The position numbers were made by a program, and so were the translations under genes. Positions 14,001-26,000 of a DNA stretch of 64,000 bases are shown piece after piece. Below the pieces are notes generated by a model, which was not told the origin of the DNA, searched no databases, and was given only the letters and a program-made list of their open reading frames with translations. How positions within the stretch are numbered: position 1 is the stretch's first letter; each line of letters begins with the position of its first letter. The DNA comes from Atriophallophorus winterbourni (Eukaryota; Platyhelminthes; Trematoda; Plagiorchiida; Microphallidae): positions 90,305 through 154,304 of the forward strand of contig JACCGJ010019687.1 in assembly GCA_013407085.1 (NCBI GenBank), written 5' to 3'.

Positions 14001-17000
14001 GAAAGGATTGGTTCGCATTCTGCTTTCTTTGTCAAAAGTGTGTTCCGCATTCACTCATCGAATTGACGTGTGATGCTATCGTGTTTAATGTAGCGTGTCA
14101 CGAAGCCATGATTCTATAATATCCAGTTTCACTATTGGCTGAGAATCCCAATTTCAGTTGGGATTACGATCAGTCTCTATTTAATAATACATTCATGGCT
14201 GTGCTATTCCTGTGATCGAAAAATGAGGTTTCGGGAATATATGACATTCATTCTATTATTGGTTAAGTTCCATTTACTTACAACCAATTATCTATTTCTC
14301 ACGGTTTACAGCTGTTGGGTCTAGGGAGAGAGCTCAACTCGCTGAATTAATCCTGCTGTCTGCATCTGAAGGAACCCAACTAGTTCCTAAACAGTAGTGC
14401 ATTGCCATGGGGATGCCAACAACAACTTTGTATTCGTCATTCATAAGCGTTTTAAAGCTTGATCCGATTTGCTGTCCGAATCGGTTTTGAATCGCTTATT
14501 TGGTTGTCAAACATATCATCCCAAGTTCCAAACTTGGTCATTAGTTTGCCTTTGTGATATTTATGGCTTAACACATCGCGAATCAATCGAATGCATGTTT
14601 TACAATCTGTGGGCCTATCCATGCCCAGTTTCCACCCGTCATATGGACCAGATTTTTCGCTAATTATAATTAACAAACTTCAGTTTCTTCTCCCGTTTCG
14701 CGCTGAATGAATTCTATTGATTTACTAGCGCTGTCCTTGGCTATCAAAACTGTGTTGAATTCCACACATGTCCCTCCGCGCCTGTTTGTTTGCTGTCAAG
14801 GTCCTGGCAGGGGCGACAAACGGTGACCTCATCAGATTTCGCCAGATTGTGTGGTTGTTTTCAGGTCAACTTGTAACTAAGATGGCCCTACCTGATGAGT
14901 GCAAACAGCACGAAACCGGTCGTGGGGTGTGAATGACGGAAAAGCATGCAAATGAATATTTTGTAAGATGGCCAACGTTCGGTAAACCCTGTTCTCGCTA
15001 CCGTGACAACTGACCCGAGCGAGTTAGTTTCATGCCCGAAACGTCGTTGATTTTGTGTACACAATGTCGGCGACAAACTTCTCTGGATTGACCAGAAATG
15101 TCAAATAGTAGTTGTTTTAAACGCTGTTGAAAATTGAGTTGGCTTTCAGCTTTGTAATGTTAAGAAAGATTTTATGGATATCGGTGTCTCTGAGATTGAG
15201 TCAGTTCTCAGATTCTATTCATGAGTCAGTCTTGTAGCTTTGGCCGTGTTACCCTTACTTAATAACCAATAGTTCTTTTTCCATCTTTGTTTGGCTGTTT
15301 CAAGCTATGGACAGACATTTATTTATTGTTCTAACAAACAAGGATTGTTCAATTCATAGATTCGCTGCAACATCTGAAACAACGCCAAAACCAAGCTGTC
15401 GTCTGCCCCAGCTGCTGTCCATTTTGTTAGCAGTATGGTTTAATGAATCATTTTATCTATTATCTGTGCGCATTCTCAACGAATCAAAATCTTTTCTCAT
15501 TCAACAAGCGGAACTGCAATAGTTTAATTGTTCAAGGTTTACTTGTAGAATATCTAGACGACCATGAAGCATTGTTTGCTAAGCTTCAACCATATGTAAC
15601 AGCATTCTGTAAGTGTCTTTCAAGCCGTTGTGGAAATTCTACCTCACATTTGTGACATATTTTAAGAACTATCCTCACTTGATTAAATCGATTTATTGCG
15701 CCTAAAGTTTCTTAATGATTCACACAAGTTGTGGAACCACCATGTTTGCATGTCTATCTTCGATTTATCTGCCTTGTCAATCTGTCAGCGATGCTATCGT
15801 TCCTTGCCGAATCAGCAGATAAGCTGAGTAAACACACTCAGGACATTTTGGAGTGCTTGAGTAAACAACTCACAACGTGGAAGGAAAATTTATTGTGAAA
15901 GAACATCATTGGTTATCTATTCTTCTTCTTCTTTTGATTTGTCCCAGTACGGAATTTTACTTCACTGCGGATTCATGCGTTAAACTCGTTGGACTACGTT
16001 GCAATTTTCCGTCGCATTGCGGTGCAATTCAGTATCGGCGGTGACTACTTTGATCGCCGATATGATCCCGTTGTAGAAGACATCCCGCGGGATAGCTACG
16101 ACAGACAATCCCGCTGGATACCGCTGAAACTTGGCGGTCGTATCGGGCGGTTTATTCGTGTCACGTTGTGGTTCGATTACGATTGGATCGTTCTGTCGGA
16201 GATTACGTTTAAGTCAAGTGAGTTGGTGTTCAACATTTTTGATGAAAAAGCGAATTATCTCACGCATTGTTCGACAACGAAAGATACAGCATAGCTATAC
16301 TCTTTCACGCTGTCCGTTATCATGGACCCATTGATTTTAAACTGGTAGTTTAGGAAAATTGCCTAATTTTTCCAAAATTTCAGAAGTGGTTTCATCCATG
16401 TGAACGAATTTATATCACCTCCTTAAAAAACTATATCAATTACGACGATCCTTAATGCTGTTTTGTTTCAAACTTGAATTAAAAACGTCCCAAACTGTTT
16501 TTTCCCATTTGATTTTGAGAGCCATTTCCTGGACAAGTATTCCCGTGGCTATTGGTCAGAATTGTTACAATGTTCAGCTGCTGGTGTGTAATGTTTGCGA
16601 GAGTTCCTAAATGATACAATTTCGGGATTTGATCCAATTTTTTACGAAATTCGCAACCTTAAGTTACACACGTCCAGATCGAACATTAAATATTTGTGTA
16701 AGCCAACCAAGATCCAGGACTGAACGAATTGACTAGAACGTTAAATGGCTTTCATATTTCTTTTATCAACACATCACATTCGAGTGATATCGTAATAAAA
16801 AGTGTAACAATGAAAGCTTGGAAGATTTTTGGGTGAACCTTAGTGTCGGTAGCGACCACTTTCATGGAAATCTAAAATCCGCGCTTTTGTTTACACCCTC
16901 TCTTTCGTTCATAAGTTCAAGTATTCACCTTTGATACAATATTCTTTTAGAATTTTACTTTAATTGTTGGAATTTCGATTGTCCATAAATGCAAATATTA

Positions 17001-20000
17001 AAAAATAAGATTTATTCAATGTATTGTATTCAGCTTTGCACATACCTTTTTTCACAATATCACGTGGAAAATAAACGCATTGTATTGCTAACCCTTACAC
17101 TTACACTCCACTTCCTCCTCTGAGCGCTTTATTAGCGCTTTGCTAGTTGAAATTGCTACGTAAGTTTTGTAGAAGGAACATTTGAGTTCAATTACTGGTT
17201 TATTCCGTGCTAAGTACTTATAACATTTGCAGTTCGCTTAGCATAGTAGCATTCTAAGGTAGATTGCTAGAACTCAAGGCACATCTTAGAATTTTTTGCT
17301 GTATTAAAAGTGAAACAAGTGTGACGAGCGATGAAAGATTATGGACTCATTGTTAGTTAAACTTTAACATAATGCTGGAAGCATATTTTCCAGTTAAATG
17401 TACGAAGATAAACTAACTGGGATCAAAACTGCAGCTTCTCTTATCTTCCAACCACAGAAACCCTTCGAATCTTCCGGCTTTCATCGCACTCATGTGTTTA
17501 TTGATTTCAAGTGACCGAACAAGGTTGAATTTGTTCAGGTTCTTATAGATCTGTGGCGTAAAATTTCTAGCGTGTTCAGACAATTTCAACCCTTGTCACA
17601 AAATGATCATCAAAGGAAAGCTGAGTGTATAAATCAGACAATCCACATGTGTTACAACTGTTTTTTCACTGATTACATGTTGACCAAAATCAAATGTTCA
17701 ATAGAGCTATATGAATTTTTGAAAAACCAGGCAATAATTTTCACAACCAACCCACTCAAAATACCTCGGCTGAAAATCGCATCGAAATAAGCAATTCTAT
17801 TTGTTCTAATTCGGACTCTGTTGTCCTGACTCCATATTACTTTTTCAAGGTCAATCAATAATTTGATAACGTTGCGACTATCCCCACCCAGAATCACAAT
17901 GTCTTGCTATCCTATATGGTTATAACGTTTACACTGTCCCGTTTATTAATTATTTACTCCGATGTGCATTCAGTTGTAATGCATTCAATAATTTAAGTAG
18001 TCAGGCTATCGAGACATCGTTTAGTTGACGTCTGCTTCTGCTTGTGTTTCACTTCAATGTGACAGTTCACTCCCGACAACTCGTTGCATGTCATGTCACT
18101 GGCATGTCAGTGTACAGCCAGAACGAAAGTATCGCTAATCGGTTGATGGTTCGGTCCAAATGACTGATGGTTCCAGTGCCAATACTGTCCGCTATTTATT
18201 AGCCCTTATTGATTTAAACCCTGGGTACGCCAACTTATTTCACACTCGGACACACTTGAAAATGTAGTTTCTGGGTTTTCTTCAATGCGTTTTTAAAGGG
18301 CATCAATTATTGAAGGAAATTGCTGCGAGCTGTTACGTTTTGGAAACAACTAAGTGAACGGGTAGTTTACTTGACGATATCATGCTTTAATTCATTCATA
18401 TTTTAGCCCATGTTTCGAAGCATGTCTCATCATTCCACGTTGAAAACCTCCTTTGTATTGCATGAGATAAAAGTCACTCATTGGTGTAAATTGCCGCAGT
18501 TTTTCAAACATTACGTGTGGGTTTCATGCTTGACATTTGCGTGCACCTTCAGCAACGATAGTATTAGGTTTGTAGTTGATAACTGGTTAGCAGCTGATAA
18601 CTGGAGGCGAATATTCACGTTTCATCACTGCGGAATATAATACCTGCAACCTTTCCTGATTCCATTCACTTCCTGACCGGGTTTGACCATCTTCAAGGCT
18701 CAGTTTGTGCGAGGACTATGCGCGTATGAATGTTTCAGAATTTAATAAGGAACTACAGCTCACTCGACTCAGATCTCATCTTCGCATAACGCTTATGTGA
18801 ACCTGCACATTCATTTATCTGTGGAACCTGAACGCGGAAGCCCAATCGATCAGATGAAAATTCACTTTGACAAAACGAGGACACACTAAAATGACAGTTG
18901 TGTCACCCAAATGGCGGTTCCAGCCCGTATCATATATCTTTGAACTTGATTATTGTGAGGAAAGATGCGTGAGACCGATGAAGTAGTCAATGTCGTAGAC
19001 ATGAATTTAATAGTCATCGGCATTGCTAGGTTTTTGGTAACCTTGTGCTTTTGTCTTTGCCGGATTAAGGGTCATAATCTGAACAGGGAACATGATTAAG
19101 TATCATTGCACACCGCCTCTAATTGGCCTTACCACTGAACAGCTAGGACTTCCGCGTCATGTAAACAAACCAGCACTTGTTGACTGATTTACATAGCACA
19201 AGGCGTATTCACGCCAATCTCGTGTTACATAACAAGGTCAAGGCCGCTCTATATCGTGTCTCACACGCACGAACACAAGTAAAAGGCTGTTGGGAATGCG
19301 AGCATTGAAGTCTTTGTTTTCCCTGGGGCACGCTTGATGAAAACGGCAACACTCCAATTAATTTATGCTTGACTCAATTGATGTTCTTTTGCTAAACAGA
19401 GGTTCCTTGTGGCCTAGCTATGTAATCACAATTACGTAGATTTGGCACTGAATTCTTGCTTCTTTATTTGCCTCATCACTAAATTCAACAAAATACAAAC
19501 TCGAACTATGCTTGTAATCGGGCCTATCAACTGTGCGTCTTAAGGTTTGCATAATATAATCTTGAAAATTGAAATTTGAAAAAGGCCTTATTTGTCCTTT
19601 CTTCGATATCAAAGAAAGGTTTTAGTACGTGACACTAAACATTTATACTGTGCAAATCATAGAGTAAATAATCTACGATTGATATCCCCCAACAAATGTC
19701 CAGATTTCTAAGCTTTTATATCACGCACATCACGGCTAGTTTTCGTGCTGTTTACACTCAGGTAGGATCAGGATCCACGTTCACAGAAATTGAGAAATTA
19801 TGATAAACTAAAATTTATGGTTTTGATCCTTTCTTGGACCTTGAATCATCTTCTGCATCACGATTGTTCTGCAATATTCTGAAACCAGAAAAATACACAC
19901 CCACTTGATTTCAGAGAGCCATACAATAAACGTTCCAATCTTTCCAGGCAATATCTTTGAAATATCAAACTTTCTGTAACGTTTCTTTTATTTCCATTTG

Positions 20001-23000
20001 AGTGTAATCCACCTTAAGATTCACAGAAAATTAATATGTAATCGTGCAGTACAGTTGTGAAACATTTACCTTCATTTTGACATATTCTCACGCCGCAAAT
20101 CGATAAGCGGTGCACATTTTTTAAACCAGCACCAAAATTTCGAACAAAAATTTCGCGGTAATCATATTCGTTATCGGGTTTTTGTTTTCATTTCTATCAG
20201 ATGAGTTACTAAACATCATTTCCACTCAGTGTTCACTAGACTACTCCAACTGTTATGTCAGTGAAACAGGAAAATTCTTCCTACTTAGAGTGCACGTTTA
20301 ACAATCATGTATATGGTGTCCTTGGAATATATGGCTTGAACTTCGTTCTTCATTCAGATCCTGTATCGCTCTCTTTATCATCACAGAGCAAAGATTTGTA
20401 CATTCTCTTCCATTGGAACAAGGCAGCGTTTCAACTAATTACGGTTGAGTAGCCTGAATTACTGTACAACGAATGGCGATTTCCAAGTCAATTTCGGGTC
20501 TCATCTTGATTTTTGCACTGATAAAGTTAAAGTTGACCTTAATCACTTTAGTCACATAATTCAAGCAAAATGTCTCTCCTTATTCGCGAGTTATAGACCA
20601 AAGTTATCACACCATTATACACCAAACACCTCAACCGATCTGTGGGTAAATTCGCAGCCAAATTATGCTAATATGATCTCCTAGCGACAGCAGCGGCTTT
20701 CTGCCGCGTCTTGTCTATTTGCATATTCATTGTGACCTACATTTTCTCATGAACTATGAGTAATGCCTTTTCGCAGACACACGGATATTCTCATTCAATT
20801 CTCACCATAACAGCTTTGGTCGAAGGTGATAAATTCCCGGCCGAACAAGCGAGCGATCCACCAAGGCGTCCAGCAGATTTGGGTTTAAGCGATTCCGAAA
20901 TGTTTGGCCCTTGGTTGGAATCAGTTGCCATGAAGAGGGTTAACAAGGATCCAGAAGCGATTCCTGGCCAGGTCACCGATACCGTATCAACAGAAAACGA
21001 GGGTGGGTGCTTAAGTTTGGTTGCCATATGTTGCAAGCTCTTTTTCATGCCCGTATTTAATAATGCTGCTATTGTCTGTACAGATCCTGATCCAATGGAG
21101 CGGAATTCGCTTACCGAAGCTTCTTTGGAGGTTTTATCCCGAGATCCTCATGCTACCACCCCATATGTGATTGCTGTTTTATGCTGCTGCCTCGGTTCTA
21201 TTGCATTCGTGACGTTATTCGTTTTCATGATGTATCGTGTTAGGAGGTATCGTCGTGGTCGATTGAAGAAACTCAGAAACTCATCTACCCCGAACAACAA
21301 GACTCATCAACTTTTGCTGACGAACAATCAGAACACACAGTATACCTCCTCGAGTTACAGCCAAGATCCTTTGTTAGCAGACGGCACTTTCCCGAGCGTT
21401 TTCTCAAACTCTTTTCAATACAATCAGCTCAAATCACCCATGTCCCCACAATTTGGGCAATTCACCGCACTACCCAATACAATTGATGGCTCCATGTTCC
21501 CGGTTCTCAACTTGCCAGAATCCGGCTTTTCGGTCCCCATGCTACCGGCACATGCAACGTTTCCACAGACGCATTTCGATGCAATGGGTACACCAAGTTA
21601 CAACCACTTTTCTCCGGGTATGGATCATGGTAAGTACAATTCTTACGAAAATTCTTTTGCATATCATGCTTCACTGAGGTACAATGTCATTGTCCTCATA
21701 AATAATTTGTAAATCATAGTTTAATTCATCGTAATCAGCTATTGTTCTGTCAAAACCAGGGGATTTATTGGTGAAAATGCGTATACAATGATGTTTTATA
21801 ATCTTATAAATTTGCCTCTGCGGCTTATCCGTAACCCTAAATTGTGAATATCCACGGGCAAATTTAGCAAATGTTACACTGCTTAGATTGCTGTGAACTG
21901 GTATAGACCTTTCCTCGTTGCACTACAGACCCACATTTGCGAGTTCTGAAACTGTCTTATATGTTAACTAGAACGCGGACGTGTTCTAATTGATCACAAG
22001 AAGTAGCTGGAGTACATCCACGTTCGAAATGATGATACTGTTACTGTCAAGATCTCATCCGTTCACTTTTTGAGCAGCATATGTCCACAGTTGATGTCGG
22101 ATGTTTGTTACTGAAAGGAAATCACAGAAAACTAGACAAATTTGCCAACTTGTCAGACATGAAAGAAACAAATTACTAAGATGATGGGTGTGAGTGAAAC
22201 GCTGAAACCGATTATTCTGATACTAAACACTGATAGCTTAGGAGACCGTCTGAATGATTCTCATGAATGCTGATTAGATAGCAATAACAGACGTTATTGA
22301 GCATCTGTTAAATACATGTTTTGCCTGGATGTTCCATTATGATTTATTGGGCCACATCGATTGGGAACTTGGAAGATTGACATGGACCTCTGTGGAAAAA
22401 ATACCTTGAAGTATGGATTCGTAAAAATTTAAAACAGTACATTTCGCTGCTATGAAGTTTATCAACTTGTTAGGTATCGTTGGAAGAAAATTAGAAGATT
22501 CTCGCTAGATAACGAACGTATACCTTCGTCCAACGATAGGGTATGGGATAGAGAACTGAGCTACTGTGATGCGAAAAGATATTGACCTATTCACTAAAAT
22601 TTATCACAGGGCGACAAAGTTATTGATAGGTCTTCGCAATGTCTCGTACACCGGAAGATTGTGACGTCTGGGTTACTTTACTCAGAAGAGGATATGACGG
22701 CATATCATCCTTACATATAAAATTATGTCTACCAAAGGACATCCATTAAGACACTTGTTTTAAGAGTCGGGCAATGAAATGACGCGCGAAAATACCCAGT
22801 CATCTATACCCCAATTGCACGTATTAATTGTCTGTCCCATTTTCCAGCCGTGTTTGAGCCGTACATTTGAAATACGCTATTCATCATATACTATAATTTT
22901 TAACATTTTTATTGATTCCAGTGATGTTGTAAATTGCTTGCTTTCTTAAACATATATGCTTCAATCCACATCTGTTCGACATGATGATGTGGTTACGAAT

Positions 23001-26000
23001 TTTTCAACCTATTATGGTTGTCGTGTGAGGTCGGGATTGTTTCCTTGCTACGTCACATTCGATTTTCCTTTGTCCGCATCACTGTTGTTGCTTTGGCTAT
23101 TTCACGTGCGTTTTCTTCTCGCTCGAGATAGTTGTCATTTTTTGTCAACCTTCCATATTCAGATCCAATCGCCATTGTTTGTTTACGTCCGGAATGATAG
23201 TCTGGTAGATATAGGGAACAACATGTTTACGTGCTGTTTCTCTCATCCCATGTGCGTGACCTGCCCATGACGTTTCTGCTATCGACGAACGTCTTTCCGA
23301 TTTGGCATAAATTTTCTCGTTTCTCTCAATCACGTTGATTTTTTATATTATTGGGAAAACATTTTGATGTCCGACCAAATTTCCAATTCGACGTTCTGAG
23401 TGATGCTTGGTTTGAGTGATGAAGTTACCGGTTACGTTATTTCTCATTGTGCGGTTGAATGGATTTGATGTCATATAAAATTGTAATCTCATTAAGAAAA
23501 ACGAGTAATTAACAATCACGGTGCTTTTTCGTAACGAATTTAAGCGTTTTGTTCAGTTTTCGGTTGTCAGAATACATTAATTTGTAATTCGCCCGTTGAT
23601 ACATTCTCTGGAATTAGTGCATTATCGAAAAGCTTTGCATAAGTTTGCTAATTATGAGCAAAGATAACGATGGTTTGCGGTTTTAGTATTTTGTTCTTCT
23701 GCATGCCCATTGGAAAACGATCAGTTCCAATTTATACACCGTCACACAGACATAAGGTGATTGTAAGCCCATGGTTCCGTCCTGTTTTTGCATATATTCA
23801 CCATTCACATGTTGCTACTTGAAGCAAATTACGGAAGTCAACGTAATTTGTGCAAGTCTCAGTTTATACAAGGAAACTTCGATATACGTCGAGCTATCCT
23901 GTAATCGTTTAGCGGTTGTGCACCATTTTTCCAGTGTTTCTCTCAATCAATATATCAGGAGGAGATCTTGTTGTAAAACACATTCAAATTTTTAGGTGAA
24001 CAGGGTTTCGAAGATGGTCAATAACTACGCTGCCGCCTAGTTAACAGTTCTTGAATCTTTCGCCCAGGGTATGTGGTTAATGTCTTGAGATTGATAAAAA
24101 TATCATGGTAGCTTAGGCCAATTACAACAATGAACATGTAAATCACGACCACGACACTGACAGCACGCCATTTAACTAACAAATCATCTGATTAAAATCA
24201 CGCAAGCAAGCACCAGATAAATGATATTGACCGTCCGAATGCTGCGTATTGCCATGAACTTTGTGGACTGGACATTAATTCCGGCGCTGGAATCTAGCAC
24301 TCGATGACGACGTTCATTAAGGAAGTAAAATATGAAGCAATAGAACATTAAAGAAAACTGTCGGGCGGTAAAATCTCCACATACGCATGCATTTCCGTGT
24401 GGTTTTAACTCATCAGTTGACGGCATTCCAGCCGGGATCCGCGTGCCTTGAATCTGTAGAGAAGTGGTAAGCAAAGATTAAAATTCTGAGACCGCGGTTG
24501 AATAAGGCTGGCACGACTAACCTGTTCAGTCACGATAATATCCGAAATTTTTGCTCTGAAAATTTATATTTGAAATTAGCACATACAATGATAAAATAAC
24601 ATTACATGATATAAGCGAGAGAAATTCGACCTGAGTTGTTCAATTGTTTAATTATCCATTAGGAAGCCATAAACAACGACAGCTTATAAGATGCCGAGTC
24701 ATCAGCTTCCGTTGAGATAACGAGCCTCACACGCAACAAGTTTGTTAATTTATTTCAATATAACTTTATGTGATACATTTGCACATTTTTCAAAATCACA
24801 TAAATCAATTTTTGCCCTTTCAAAATGATGACAGTAGTTGGAAAGCGGCTGCGGTGTGTAAGCTCTGGGGATGAGAGCACCACAACACACAGTATTTTGT
24901 TTGTTTGATGAAGTACTGTTTTCCAACTAGGAATATTATTATGTGCTAATTTATTTTCAGACTGGACAGCTTCTGTTTGCTTTAATTTCTTTAATTACTA
25001 TTCAGTTTCATCCAAATTATCAACACTAGTTTCCAACTCTTCGTCTAGCTTGTTTCTCGTCCTCTTTTTGTTTTAATTCAGACTGAATCTTTAATGTGAT
25101 TTCGGTGTTCACTTTCTCAAATATTTTGATCATACACACTACATTTTTATCCCTTAATTTTCGTTCGTTATCCATTTCTCTGATAACATGAGGCTTGTCA
25201 CTTCGTAATATCCTACGCGCTTGACATGTTGACCACCCAAGTAGCCCAGCCAAGCCCAGCCTTGTCATGGGAATAGCCTAGATGACAAGCGGATTGAATG
25301 CGGATAAGTTTCGTCTCGACTGGAAAGATTTTCGTACATTTATTTAAAAAATAGTTGCTTCGGTGCGTTTGAAAATTCACAAAAAGAACTCGTCTTGAAC
25401 TGTTAAACATGCATATGATTCTTCAATAGCTTTAGTTCCTTATTTAGTTATCATATCACAGATTATATATCATCATTGTTATTATATCGTCGTCTTGTTA
25501 TCGCTTACCAACAGAAGGACTGCTTTCAATGCAACTATTGTCACAAGGACCAAATTTCAATTCAACCGGAGCAACAACCCTGTCCCGAAGAGGCGGTCTG
25601 GAAGTACCATCCTATTTTACACCCCACCCTTTCCTCCCAGCGAACCCTAACAACCTAGCGAATTTCGGCCAAGCAGTTCAACGGGTTCCTTTGAATGGCA
25701 ACTTGTCCTCGATGAACCATAACTTCTGTCCTCCTCCTCCTCCCGATCAACCGTTGCCGCCATTACCACCTCCGTCCACTTCACCGGATTCCAACTCTTT
25801 GCTACAATCAATGACAGATGGAGGTTTTACACAGCGGAACCCGCACGGTCATAATAATCCTTATTCTGGAAACAATTATTCAGCTGATGGCAACTTTTTA
25901 GTTTCATTAGGTAAGTGATCATCGTTAGTTCTGTGTAGTTTTAAGCTCTAAAACTGTTTTGGGTTTGAACAAAAATTCTCATTTGCATGCATTTCCATCA

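Noticed and set aside
14820..14860. Minus-strand CTGATGAGGTCACC next to the family A copy at 14880.
   Set aside because: No GAAA box or stem II partner follows at the right distance.
20756..20813. Upstream extension of the DDR linker exon from the ATG at 20756.
   Set aside because: The splice site at 20776 would be out of phase with the exon ending 16217; the site at 20813 fits.
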